64,000 bases of DNA. It comes from Porphyrobacter sp. SLTP. GTDB taxonomy: Bacteria; Pseudomonadota; Alphaproteobacteria; Sphingomonadales; Sphingomonadaceae. The stretch is taken from assembly GCF_009905735.1 (NCBI RefSeq), contig NZ_JAAALE010000010.1, positions 1-64,000 of the forward strand, read 5' to 3'. Shown here one piece after another: positions 34,557 to 43,265 of the stretch (its first letter is position 1; every line of letters starts with the position of its first letter). Below the pieces are notes generated by a model. It was not told where the DNA came from and ran no database searches. It saw nothing but the letters and a program-made list of their open reading frames with translations. The position numbers were made by a program, and so were the translations under genes.

Positions 34557-34823
34557 ATGGGATGGATTATCGCGTTGATTGTTGGCGGTGTGGCGGGCTG
34601 GCTGGCCAGCCTCCTGATGAATCGCGATGCATCAATGGGCGTCGTCCTCAACATCGTGGTCGGCTGCGTCGGCTCGGTGATTGGCAATTTGATTGCCGGC
34701 CCCCTGCTCGGCATCAGCGGCAGCGTGCAGGAATTCTCGCTCCGAGGGTTGATCGTTGCCGTGATCGGCGCGGTGGTGTTGCTCGGGATCGTCAACCTGA
34801 TCCAGCGCGGCCGCGTGCGCTGA
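34557..34823 (+). CDS. GlsB/YeaQ/YmgE family stress-associated membrane protein
   Basis: 88 aa with three hydrophobic segments. GWIIALIVGGVAGWLASLLM, the NIVVGCVGSVIGNLIAG block and the final VIGAVVLLGIVNLIQRGRVR are the family pattern of transglycosylase-associated (Tag) proteins. They are induced by envelope or osmotic stress; the mechanism is unknown. GGGAGA lies 10 bases upstream of the ATG. Confidence 0.9.
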   Translation: MGWIIALIVGGVAGWLASLLMNRDASMGVVLNIVVGCVGSVIGNLIAGPLLGISGSVQEFSLRGLIVAVIGAVVLLGIVNLIQRGRVR

Positions 34824-34932
34824 CGCGATAGCCTTCCCTCGCTCGGAACCGATGAGCCGCGCCTTTCGTCTAGGCTGAAAGTCATCGGTCGATGCAGTCA
34901 TTGCAGCCCAACGCCCGACAATCTATGAGGCG

Positions 34933-34961
34933 TTGCAGTTGGTGACTTATGCGAGTAATAC
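34933..34961 (+). promoter_or_regulatory. Predicted sigma-70-type promoter of the RND efflux operon
   Basis: TTGCAG (34933-34938), a 17-base spacer and TAATAC (34956-34961). It lies 54 bases before the adaptor start at 35016. The 34824-35015 gap contains no gene, and I see no clear operator palindrome within the promoter. Confidence 0.5.
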
Positions 34962-35015
34962 ACTTCGTGGCCGGAGTGTCCGCTGCGCGGAACCGGTCCG
35001 AGTGAGGGAATGGCG

Positions 35016-36206
35016 ATGAATTACGAGACGACAATCAGGGCCGAGGCCGCCGACGGAGTGACCACCGAGTATGCCGGTGCGCGCACGCTTGCCGCGCCCG
35101 CGCTCCCGCGCTGGCTGATTGTCGGCGGTCTTGGCGTATTCGGGCTGCTGTTGGCAGTCGCGGCGTGGTTTGCGCTGGCCGGCGGTGAGCCGGTGGCGGT
35201 TGACGATGACAATTCGCAGGCTCCTTCGGTCACCGTTGTCACGCCCGGTATGACGACGGTCGCAGGCGAGATTGAGGCGCCCGGCACACTGGCGGCACGC
35301 CGCCCCATGCCGGTTGGCGTCGTGGGTGAAGGCGGGCAGGTCCTGCGCGTCACCGTCGATGCGGGCGATTGGGTCCAGCAGGGCCAGGTGCTGGCGGTGA
35401 TCGACCGTTCGGTGCAGGTCCAGCAGGCCGCCGCGCAATCCGCGCAGATCGATGTCGCCAAGGCTGACGCCAATCTGGCGCAGGCCAATCTTGATCGCGC
35501 CTCGCAGCTGGTGGCGCGAGGGTTTGTGTCCAAGGCCGATATCGACCGGTTGACCGCCGTGCGCGATTCCGCCGTCGCCCGCGTGAAGGTCGCGCAGGCG
35601 CAGTTCGGCGAACAGCGCGCGCGGAACGAGCGGCTCAATATCTATGCGCCCGCCACCGGCTATGTTCTCGCCCGCAATGTCGAGCCCGGCCAGACGGTCG
35701 GCGCAGGCTCTCCGGCGCTGTTCACCGTTGCCAGCGGCGGCGAGATGGAAATGCTCGCCCAGCTTTCCGAAGAACAGCTGTCGAAGCTGTCGGTCGGCAC
35801 GATGGCGACCATCACTCCGACCGGATCGGACAAGAGCTTCTCGGGTCAGATCTGGCAGGTCGCTCCGGTGATCGACGCGACGACCCGGCAGGGCACGGCG
35901 CGGATCGCGCTGTCCTTCGCGCCCGAGCTGCGCCCCGGCGGCTTTGCCACGGCGCGGATCAATGCGGGCAGCTTCAGCGCGACGGTGCTTCCCGAAAGCG
36001 CTGTGCTCGCCGATAGTCAGGGCAGCTTCGTCTACGTCATCGGCAAGGACAAGAAGGCGGTGCGTCGCCCGGTGAAGACCGGCGCAGTGACCGCCAACGG
36101 CCTTGCCATCACCGAAGGCCTCACCGGCTCCGAGCAGGTGGTGCTGCGCGCCGGCGGGTTCCTCAACCCCGGTGAAACCGTCAACCCCCAGCCCCTCAAG
36201 AAGTAA
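35016..36206 (+). CDS. RND efflux periplasmic adaptor (membrane fusion protein)
   Basis: 396 aa. A cytoplasmic N-terminal stretch of ~32 residues precedes one membrane anchor (about 33-54). Then come the lipoyl half-motif GQVLRVTVDAGDWVQQGQVL, a coiled-coil hairpin (QQAAAQSAQIDVAKADANL through RVKVAQAQFGEQRARNERL), the second lipoyl half IYAPATGYVLARNVEPGQTV, and beta-barrel and membrane-proximal domains. It links the inner-membrane pump at 36287 to an outer-membrane factor, which is not encoded here. GAGGGA sits six bases before the ATG at 35016; an ATG at 35010 is too close to it. Confidence 0.92.
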   Translation: MNYETTIRAEAADGVTTEYAGARTLAAPALPRWLIVGGLGVFGLLLAVAAWFALAGGEPVAVDDDNSQAPSVTVVTPGMTTVAGEIEAPGTLAARRPMPVGVVGEGGQVLRVTVDAGDWVQQGQVLAVIDRSVQVQQAAAQSAQIDVAKADANLAQANLDRASQLVARGFVSKADIDRLTAVRDSAVARVKVAQAQFGEQRARNERLNIYAPATGYVLARNVEPGQTVGAGSPALFTVASGGEMEMLAQLSEEQLSKLSVGTMATITPTGSDKSFSGQIWQVAPVIDATTRQGTARIALSFAPELRPGGFATARINAGSFSATVLPESAVLADSQGSFVYVIGKDKKAVRRPVKTGAVTANGLAITEGLTGSEQVVLRAGGFLNPGETVNPQPLKK

Positions 36207-36286
36207 TCGCGTCCATCCCCGCGGCGGTTTGCCGCGTAACTGACGGGGAGTGGGCGCAGCACCGGCGAAACACAGGCAGGAATATC

Positions 36287-39200
36287 ATGGCTCTACGCGA
36301 CATCTCGGCCTGGTCGATCCGCAATCCGGTGATCCCTCTGGTGTTCTTCACCGGCCTGCTGTTTGCCGGGATCGTCAGCTTCCTGCAAATGGACGTGACC
36401 AACAACCCGGACGTCGATTTCCCGGCGGTCACGGTCAACATCTCTCAGCCCGGCGCCTCGCCGACCGAGATCGAGAACCAGATCACCCAGCGCGTGGAAA
36501 GTGCGCTGCGTTCGATCAGCGGGGTCAATTCGATCCAGTCGACTGCGCGTGAGGGCAGTTCCAACACCTTCGTCGAATTCGAAATCGGCACCAACCTGAT
36601 CGAAGCGGTGAACGAGGTCGAAACCGCGATCGATTCGGTGCGCGGCAGCCTGCCCGACGGCATTCTCGAACCGCAGGTCTCCAAGGTCGACGTGGTGGGT
36701 GAACCGATCGGCTATGTCGCGGTCGAAGCCAATGACATGACGCTGGAGCAACTGAGCTGGTTCATCGACGATACGGTCGCCAAGCGGCTGCTGAAGATCG
36801 AAGGCATGGCCGAAGTCCAGCGTTTCGGTGGGGTCGACCGGCAGATCGAAGTGATCCTCGATCCCGCGCGGATGCAGTCGTTCGGCGTCACCGCGTCCCA
36901 GATCAACGCCGCGCTGCGTCAGGGCAATCTCGATGCCGCAGGCGGCCTTGCCGAGATTGGCGGCACCCGCCAGTCGCTGCGCGTGCTCGGCAATTCGGAC
37001 ACGGCCTTTGCCTTGTCCCAGACCCAGATTCAGCTGGGCGGCGGACGCACCGTGCGCCTCGCTGATATCGCCAAGGTGCGGGACGGCTTTTCCGAACGCA
37101 CCTCGATTTCCGAAGTCAATAGCAAGGAAGTCGTGAACTTCATGATGAACCGCGCGCGCGGTGCATCGGACCTTGCGGTCTATGACGCGGCGCTGGCCGA
37201 GATGGACAAGATCGAGGCCGAGAACGAAGGCGTGAAGTTCATCAAGCTGTCGACCAGCACGACCTATACGCGCGGCCAGTACAAGTCCTCGATGTGGGCG
37301 CTGGTCGAAGGCGCGGTGCTCGCGGTGGTCGTGGTGTTCCTGTTCCTGCGCGATTGGCGCGCGACCTTTATTTCGGCGGTCGCAATCCCGCTGTCGGCGA
37401 TCCCGACCTTCTGGTTCATGGATCTCCTCGGCTTCAACCTCAACTTCCTGTCACTGCTGGCACTGGCGCTGGTGGCAGGGGTGCTGGTCGACGATGCGAT
37501 CGTGGAGATCGAGAATATCGTGCGCCATATGCGCATGGGCAAATCGGCCTATCAGGCGAGCATCGACGCGGCGGATGAAATCGGCTTGCCGGTGGTCGCT
37601 ACCAGCTTCTGCATCGTTGCCGTGTTCCTGCCCGTGGGCCTGATGCCGGGCGTGTCGGGCCAGTTCTTCCAGAACTTCGGCATCACCGTGGTGATTGCGG
37701 TGCTCATGTCGCTGGCCGTCGCGCGGATGGTCACGCCGCTGATGGCGGCCTATTTCCTGAAGTCCAAGGGCCACGCCGAACATGGCGAGGGGCCGATGAT
37801 CGACGCCTATATGCGGGTGCTGGCCTGGACGCTCGATACCGGGCGTATGGCAGCGCGCCGCGCCGGGCTCGACGGCCCGCGCCACCGCGCAGTCTATGTG
37901 CTGACGCTGCTCTTGGCGGTGATCGTGCTGCTGATCGTCCCGGCGCTGGCGATGTTCGAACTGGCAAGCGGTTCGATCTCGGCCATGTTCGCAGGAGGCA
38001 TGGGGGTTGCGCCGCCGTGGAAGGGCCTCATCGGGCTCGACGTGCACAAGCAGATCGCCGCGGCAGTCTCCGCCGATCCCAACACCACCGCGCACAAGAT
38101 TGTCGCCAAGGTATTCGAAGTGGTGATCGTGCTGTTGGTCTCGCTGCTGTCCTTCTTTGCGACCTTCGCCGCGTTCAAGGCGATCGAGGCGCCTGCGGGC
38201 GGCGACAGCAGATTTGCCCGCAGCATCCGCTGGATGACGGCGCGGTTCTACGATCACCGCATTTGGATGCTCGGCATCGGCTGGTTTTCGCTGCTGGTGA
38301 CGATCCTGCTGTTCGGCCAGATCCCGGGTCAGTTCCAGCCCACCATCGATGACGAAAACAGCCGCGTCGAAATCGAGATGGTGCCCGGCACCACGCTCGC
38401 CGAAACCAAGCGGGTGGTGAACACCGTGGCCGATCGCCTGCGCCAGGAGCCGGAGGTCGAACGCCTGTTGGAACGCATCCGGCTGGGTGAAAGCTCGTCG
38501 ATCTTCGTCAAGTTGAAGGAAGATCGTCAGCGCACCTCGGTCGAGTTCGAGCGTGAGCTTGCGCCCGATCTCGCCAAGTTCCCCGATGCCCGCGTGCGGT
38601 TCCAGTCGCAGTCCGGCGGGTTCGGCTCGGGCCGTGACATGACCGTGATGCTGGCGGGTTCCGATCCGGTGCTGCTCGATCAGACCGCCGCGCGGCTGGT
38701 GGAGGAGATGCGCGGACTCAAGTCGCTCGTCGCCCCGCGCATCAGCGCTGACCTCAACCGTCCTGAAATCATCATCACCCCGCGTGACAAGATCGCCGCT
38801 GAGCTCGGGATCACCACGGTGGCCCTGTCGCAAACGATCCGCATCGCGACACTGGGTGAGATCGAACAGAACGCCGCGCGCTTCTCGCTGTCGGATCGCC
38901 AGATCCCGATCGTGGTGCGCCTGTCGGAAGCCGCCCGCGCCGATTTCCGCACGATCGAAAACCTGCCGGTGCCGCTGCCCAATGGCGGTTCCGTGCCGCT
39001 GAGCCGGGTTGCCGATATCACCTTCGGGTCCGGCCCGACCGCGATCCAGCGCTACAACCAGAACCGCCGCGTGCTGGTGGGGGCGGACTTGGCCGCAGGC
39101 GTGCTGAAGGGCGAGGCGCAGGCGCAGATCGACGCGCTGCCGGTGTTGCAGGAGCTTCCGGTCGGCGTGATTCGCGACGTGGTCGGCGAAGAGGAATGGC

Positions 39201-39838
39201 AGGCCGAACTGGTCACCAACCTCATCATCGCGATCATCGCGGGCGTGATGCTGGTGTTTGCGGTGCTAGTGCTGCTCTACAAGCGGCTCATGAGCCCGCT
39301 GGTCAACATGACTTCGCTCGCTCTGGCACCACTCGGCGGGATCCTGCTGATCTGGCTGCTGGGCCAGCCGCAGTCCATGCCGGTCTATATCGGCATCCTG
39401 CTGCTGCTCGGCATCGTCTCGAAGAACTCGATCCTGCTGATCGACTTCGCGATCGAGGAGATGAACAAGGGCGTCGGCAAGCTCGAAGCAATCATGGACG
39501 CCGGGCACAAGCGTGCGCAGCCGATCGTGATGACCACGGTTGCGATGACTGCAGGGATGGTGCCGGTGGCGCTCTCGCTATCGGGCGACGGGGCGTGGCG
39601 TCAGCCGATGGGCATCGTGGTGATCGGCGGGCTGGTGCTCTCGACGCTGCTGACCTTGCTGATCGTGCCCGCGGGCTTCAGTCTGGCGGACAGCTTCGAA
39701 AAGCGGGTTGGACCGTGGCTCCGGGCGCGGATGCTGACCTACAAGCCGGGCGACGAGAACAGCTTCGATGGCGCGCAGGATCGGCCGTTCCCCGGCCTTG
39801 CCAAGCTGTCGCCACCGGGCAGCGAACCGGCTGAGTGA
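36287..39838 (+). CDS. RND efflux pump permease (AcrB/HAE1-like) with an extra membrane insertion
   Basis: 1183 aa, about 100-150 longer than typical HAE1 pumps. It begins LRDISAWSIRNPVIPLVFFT. The proton-relay helix 4 reads GVLVDDAIVEIENIVRH, followed by the MVTPLMAAYFLK block, and the C-terminal half ends with GIVSKNSILLIDFAIEEM and VPVALSLSGDGAWRQPMG. Between YMRVLAWTLD (from ~508) and YDHRIWMLGIGW (from ~655) lies an insertion of about 135 residues with two extra hydrophobic segments (VYVLTLLLAVIVLLIVPALA and VFEVVIVLLVSLLSFFATFA). It is proton-driven and trimeric by family. Substrates are unknown. It is cotranscribed with the adaptor (80-base gap). Confidence 0.93.
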   Translation: MALRDISAWSIRNPVIPLVFFTGLLFAGIVSFLQMDVTNNPDVDFPAVTVNISQPGASPTEIENQITQRVESALRSISGVNSIQSTAREGSSNTFVEFEIGTNLIEAVNEVETAIDSVRGSLPDGILEPQVSKVDVVGEPIGYVAVEANDMTLEQLSWFIDDTVAKRLLKIEGMAEVQRFGGVDRQIEVILDPARMQSFGVTASQINAALRQGNLDAAGGLAEIGGTRQSLRVLGNSDTAFALSQTQIQLGGGRTVRLADIAKVRDGFSERTSISEVNSKEVVNFMMNRARGASDLAVYDAALAEMDKIEAENEGVKFIKLSTSTTYTRGQYKSSMWALVEGAVLAVVVVFLFLRDWRATFISAVAIPLSAIPTFWFMDLLGFNLNFLSLLALALVAGVLVDDAIVEIENIVRHMRMGKSAYQASIDAADEIGLPVVATSFCIVAVFLPVGLMPGVSGQFFQNFGITVVIAVLMSLAVARMVTPLMAAYFLKSKGHAEHGEGPMIDAYMRVLAWTLDTGRMAARRAGLDGPRHRAVYVLTLLLAVIVLLIVPALAMFELASGSISAMFAGGMGVAPPWKGLIGLDVHKQIAAAVSADPNTTAHKIVAKVFEVVIVLLVSLLSFFATFAAFKAIEAPAGGDSRFARSIRWMTARFYDHRIWMLGIGWFSLLVTILLFGQIPGQFQPTIDDENSRVEIEMVPGTTLAETKRVVNTVADRLRQEPEVERLLERIRLGESSSIFVKLKEDRQRTSVEFERELAPDLAKFPDARVRFQSQSGGFGSGRDMTVMLAGSDPVLLDQTAARLVEEMRGLKSLVAPRISADLNRPEIIITPRDKIAAELGITTVALSQTIRIATLGEIEQNAARFSLSDRQIPIVVRLSEAARADFRTIENLPVPLPNGGSVPLSRVADITFGSGPTAIQRYNQNRRVLVGADLAAGVLKGEAQAQIDALPVLQELPVGVIRDVVGEEEWQAELVTNLIIAIIAGVMLVFAVLVLLYKRLMSPLVNMTSLALAPLGGILLIWLLGQPQSMPVYIGILLLLGIVSKNSILLIDFAIEEMNKGVGKLEAIMDAGHKRAQPIVMTTVAMTAGMVPVALSLSGDGAWRQPMGIVVIGGLVLSTLLTLLIVPAGFSLADSFEKRVGPWLRARMLTYKPGDENSFDGAQDRPFPGLAKLSPPGSEPAE

Positions 39839-39884
39839 TTGTAAGGGCGTGACGAACGACCCCGAAGCGGGCTAAGGCCACAGG

Positions 39885-41189
39885 ATGGCAACGCGCTCTC
39901 TGAGGCCCCTCACGCTCGGCGGCCAGCCGCTCACGGTCGATCGTGCCCGGCGGATGCGCTGGACGGCGACCGGCATGCTGGCGGCGATGGCGCTGATCTT
40001 CATCGCCACCCACGGTCTGGCAACCACCGGCCACCCCGCCTGGGCCTATCTCAACGCCTTTGCCGAAGCGGCGATGGTGGGCGGTCTGGCGGACTGGTTC
40101 GCGGTGACGGCGCTGTTCCGCCACCCGCTTGGCCTGCCGATCCCGCACACCGCGATCATTCCCGAAAACAAGGACCGCATCGCCGACACCATGGCGCAGT
40201 TCCTGCGGGAGAATTTCCTAACCCCCGCCGTGGTCGCGCGGCGGATGTCGGCGATGAACGTCGCCAAGGCAGCAGGCGAGTTCCTCGCGGCCTCGCCCGA
40301 ACGGGGCCCCAAAGGCGAGATGGTGGACGAACGCTCGCGGATCACGTCCGGCGCGGCGGAATTGCTGGCGGAGGTGCTGGAATCGCTCGACCCCGACCGG
40401 CTCGGCAATCAGGTGCGTGCGGGCCTCGCAGGCCAGTTGGCGAAGCTCGACATCGCGCCGCTTGCAGGCCGCATGATCGAGACAACGATGGCGGACAAGC
40501 GCCACCAGCCGCTGATCGACGGCTTCGTGCGCTGGGCGGGCCTCACCATTGAGGACAATGAGGAAACCCTGCGCGACATCATCCACCAGCGTGTCGCAGG
40601 TGTGCTGCGCTGGGCGGGGATCGACAAGACCATCTCCTCCAGCGTGCTCGACGGGCTCTACAAGCTGCTCGCCGAGGTGCTGGTGAACCCTGATCACCCC
40701 CTGCGCGGCAAGATCGAGGAAGGCCTCGCCAAGCTCGGTCAGGATTTGCAGCACGATCCCGAGACCCGCGCCAAGGTCGAAGACATGAAGCGCGATCTGA
40801 TCGCTAACCCCGCCGTGGCGGTGTGGTGGACCGGGGTGTGGGAGCGCATCCGTCGTTCGCTGATCACCCGCGCCCGCGACCCCGAAAGCAGCATGGGCGA
40901 GGAAATGCGCAACATGCTCTCCGAACTCGGACAGGCCTTACAGGCGGACGAGCGGCTACAGCTCCAGATCAACCGCTTTGCCCGCCGCACCATGGTCGGC
41001 GTGGCCACCCGTTATGGCGACCAGATCGTTCGACTCGTGTCAGAAACGGTCAAGCGCTGGGACGCGACCACTATCACGGACCGCGTCGAAGGCGCCGTGG
41101 GCCGCGACCTTCAGTTCATCCGCATTAACGGCACGCTGGTCGGCGGGCTGGTGGGGATGACACTGCACTTTATCACGACGGTGCTTTAG
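39885..41189 (+). CDS. DUF445 family membrane protein (YjiN-like)
   Basis: 434 aa. N-terminal hydrophobic segments (TGMLAAMALIFIATHGLA, EAAMVGGLADWFAVTALFR) precede HPLGLPIPHTAIIPENKDRI, the DUF445 hallmark. A long helical region follows, and the protein ends GRDLQFIRINGTLVGGLVGM with a final hydrophobic helix. Function is unknown. A decayed copy of its 3' end lies at 42116-42288, evidence of a local tandem duplication. Confidence 0.93.
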   Translation: MATRSLRPLTLGGQPLTVDRARRMRWTATGMLAAMALIFIATHGLATTGHPAWAYLNAFAEAAMVGGLADWFAVTALFRHPLGLPIPHTAIIPENKDRIADTMAQFLRENFLTPAVVARRMSAMNVAKAAGEFLAASPERGPKGEMVDERSRITSGAAELLAEVLESLDPDRLGNQVRAGLAGQLAKLDIAPLAGRMIETTMADKRHQPLIDGFVRWAGLTIEDNEETLRDIIHQRVAGVLRWAGIDKTISSSVLDGLYKLLAEVLVNPDHPLRGKIEEGLAKLGQDLQHDPETRAKVEDMKRDLIANPAVAVWWTGVWERIRRSLITRARDPESSMGEEMRNMLSELGQALQADERLQLQINRFARRTMVGVATRYGDQIVRLVSETVKRWDATTITDRVEGAVGRDLQFIRINGTLVGGLVGMTLHFITTVL

Positions 41190-41220
41190 GGAGCGACGCG
41201 CCCCCCACAGACCCGCCCGC

Positions 41221-42078
41221 TCAGCGGGTGCCGCGCTGCGCCTCGTAGGCGGTGGCCGCGTAGCTCACCCGCGCCTTCCAAAAGGAGGCGACCGGCGCGC
41301 CTGCGGCATCGCGCGCGGGGTTGTAGCGCGCTTTGGTCATTGCCGCGCAGGTGGCGGCATCAATATCAGCGTGACCCGATGAGATGATGATCTGGCAATC
41401 GGTCGCCTTGCCCGCCGCATCGACCAGCGCAACCGCCTCGACCGGCCCGCTGCGCAGGTTGCGCGCAGCGATCCTCGGATATTCGAACTTCGCTTCGTCC
41501 GCCGTCACCGCTTGGCTGAGGGCGTACTGCACCGCGGGATCAAGACCCCAGCCGCGCATGATCTGCGCAGTGCAGTCATTGAGGTCACGGGCAGCATCGG
41601 CGAGCGATCCGGTGGCGAAAGTCACCGCGTCACCGCCCTGGGACACAGTGATTTGCTCCACGCCCTCAGCGGTGGCGGTATCGATACGGCCACTGCCAGC
41701 GGTGGGATCGGGCTTGTTCGTGTCGAGCCACACGCCCTGAAGAATAGCGACGTTGCCGTATTCGCGGTTCGGCTCGATCCGGGCCTTCTTCTCGAATCCG
41801 CCGTGGTCGGCGGCGAAGCTAACGCGCAGCGGGCTATCGGAGCGCAGGTCGCCAAGCGAGGGTCCTGCCAGCGCGATACCGACCGCCGGGCCCGGGGCGT
41901 TCTGCTCGAGAATGATAAGGTGTGGCTTGCCACCGGCCTCGAAGCTGCGCTGCACTCGGCACACCCCGCCCTCGCTTGAGGCCTCCCAAGGCGCGGCAGG
42001 CGTAGCGATATGAGCTGGCGCGGCGAGTGCAGGGGTGGCGGTGGAGAGGGCAGCAAGCGCAAGGAGGGGGAAACGCAT
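41221..42078 (-). CDS. Secreted TonB-C-like protein, paralogue 1
   Basis: 285 aa. A signal peptide (residues 1-19, ending ALA) is followed by a N-terminal half with conserved C-x-V/L-x-R, then HLIILEQNAPGP and a C-terminal domain resembling TonB-C: VEAVALVDAAGKATDCQIII, DAATCAAMTKARYNPARDAA, GAPVASFW. The two Cys of that domain are conserved in TonB-like secreted proteins. There is no N-terminal transmembrane anchor, so it is not a classical TonB. It is paralogous to 42285-43193: both have LILEQ-type motifs, a C-terminal G-P/AG-K-x-x-SFW and equal order. Function unknown. Confidence 0.8.
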   Translation of the reverse strand: MRFPLLALAALSTATPALAAPAHIATPAAPWEASSEGGVCRVQRSFEAGGKPHLIILEQNAPGPAVGIALAGPSLGDLRSDSPLRVSFAADHGGFEKKARIEPNREYGNVAILQGVWLDTNKPDPTAGSGRIDTATAEGVEQITVSQGGDAVTFATGSLADAARDLNDCTAQIMRGWGLDPAVQYALSQAVTADEAKFEYPRIAARNLRSGPVEAVALVDAAGKATDCQIIISSGHADIDAATCAAMTKARYNPARDAAGAPVASFWKARVSYAATAYEAQRGTR

Positions 42079-42115
42079 TGGGCAAGTCCTTTCTTCGGGG
42101 ACCGCCAAGCTGCCG

Positions 42116-42288
42116 AGCGAATCCTGCAGTTTCAAGTCGATATGCGACGAGCGGAGGCGGATGGGCGAGCTCTCGGAGACCGTCCTGAGGGAGTGATGGG
42201 CCGCGACCTCCAGTTCATCCGCATCAGCGGCACGCTGGTCGGCGGGCTGGTGGGCACGACGCTGCACGCCTTGGGGGCGGTGCTCTAA
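42116..42288 (+). pseudogene. Decayed duplicate of the DUF445 gene 3' end
   Basis: The last 93 bases match the end of the DUF445 gene (41097-41189) at roughly 80% by eye, including an identical 27-base run at 42228-42254 versus 41129-41155. The encoded end is GRDLQFIRISGTLVGGLVG. Upstream, CTGCAGTTTCAAGTCGAT (42124-42141) resembles CTACAGCTCCAGATCAAC of the intact gene, followed by deletions and frame shifts. It has no start of its own and overlaps the stop of the paralogue at 42285. Confidence 0.85.
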
Positions 42289-43193
42289 CCGGGGATCCGG
42301 ATAACGCGCGGGGCGGTCATCGTCACGTAGATGGTCACTGGCCAGAACGACCGCATCGGTTTGCCCGCCGCGTCCAGAGCAGGCTCCAGCTGTGCCCGCG
42401 CCACGCCCTTGCACACTTCCGTTTCCAGCTTGGCGTCGGTGTTGTCGACCAGCGAGCAGCTTTCCACGCCGCCATCTGGCCCGACAATGGCCCGGATCCG
42501 CATGGCGTCCATTCCTCCGGATTTGTTGAGCCGTTCCCACGGGACCGCAGAGTATATCTTGCCCATGGCTTTTTCGGTGTTTTGCGGCTGGGCGGCGCGC
42601 GTCATGGTGCGATGCTGCTCCGCATCGAGACCCCAAGAGCCTACCAGATCGATCAGGCATTCGTTCATCACCTTGACCGGGCCGTCGAGCGGTCCGGTCA
42701 TCAGGCGCACCTGATTGTTCGAATCGGCGATCTCGACAGACCTGACCCCCGCGCCGACCGCGGGGTCGAGCCTCTGGGGGGGCTTGGGTGGCGCATTTCT
42801 TCCGAGTTTTGCCTCTAACGGGTCATCTCCGCTCAGGCTGACCCACGTGAAGTAGAGCGCCCGGCCGTAACCATCCAGCGGCCCGACCAAAGGCTCCTGC
42901 ACGGTTGGCGGGCGATCGGGGAGAAACCGGACAGTGTTGCCTTTCGCCGACCATTTGATCGCGTCGAACGCAGGCCCAGCGAGCGCCAGACTGAAGTGCT
43001 CTCCCGGAAAATACTGCTCAAGGATCATCACATTGCGACTGCTCTCGGGCCCGAACAGGCGAATCAGCCGGCACTTGTCCTTGTCGAAATCGACGCTCCA
43101 CTTGCTGCCCGGCTCGAGCACGACGGGCTCGGCCGCAGCAGCAGGCGTGATTGCGGTCGCAAGGGCGGCGAGGGCAAGAGCGGCACGACGCAT
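42285..43193 (-). CDS. Secreted TonB-C-like protein, paralogue 2
   Basis: 302 aa with a signal peptide (about 1-21). The N-terminal half contains KCRLIRLFG and [20 protein letters not shown], matching CRVQRSF and LIILEQNAPGPAVGIALAG of the paralogue at 41221. The C-terminal half has [37 protein letters not shown] and SFWPVTIYV, a TonB-C-like fold. No TonB box partner or ExbBD gene is near. Its GGAGG Shine-Dalgarno lies inside the 3' arm of the etfA terminator hairpin, with a seven-base spacer to the ATG. Function unknown. Confidence 0.8.
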   Translation of the reverse strand: MRRAALALAALATAITPAAAAEPVVLEPGSKWSVDFDKDKCRLIRLFGPESSRNVMILEQYFPGEHFSLALAGPAFDAIKWSAKGNTVRFLPDRPPTVQEPLVGPLDGYGRALYFTWVSLSGDDPLEAKLGRNAPPKPPQRLDPAVGAGVRSVEIADSNNQVRLMTGPLDGPVKVMNECLIDLVGSWGLDAEQHRTMTRAAQPQNTEKAMGKIYSAVPWERLNKSGGMDAMRIRAIVGPDGGVESCSLVDNTDAKLETEVCKGVARAQLEPALDAAGKPMRSFWPVTIYVTMTAPRVIRIPG

Positions 43194-43194
43194 G

Positions 43195-43229
43195 AAAAAA
43201 CCTCCGGCGAGCGCGCAGGCTGCCGGAGG
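43195..43229 (-). terminator. etfA terminator overlapping the ribosome binding site of the next gene
   Basis: On the minus strand, CCTCCGGC and GCCGGAGG pair (8 bp) around a 13-base loop and are followed directly by TTTTTT. The terminator lies 36-71 bases after the etfA stop. The GGAGG of its 3' arm is also the Shine-Dalgarno of the TonB-C-like gene whose ATG is at 43193. Confidence 0.85.
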
Positions 43230-43265
43230 CTTCTTTCATTTTCAAGTTTTTGCGCGTTCCGCGCC

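Noticed and set aside
37451-38833. A 460-codon frame opposite the RND pump
   Set aside because: His/Asp/Arg-rich composition typical of antisense shadows, no start context, and the sense strand encodes a complete pump.
42010-42288. A 92-codon plus-strand gene
   Set aside because: Its 5' half lies antisense to the secreted gene's signal peptide region and its 3' half is the decayed DUF445 end; I treat the relevant part as a pseudogene.
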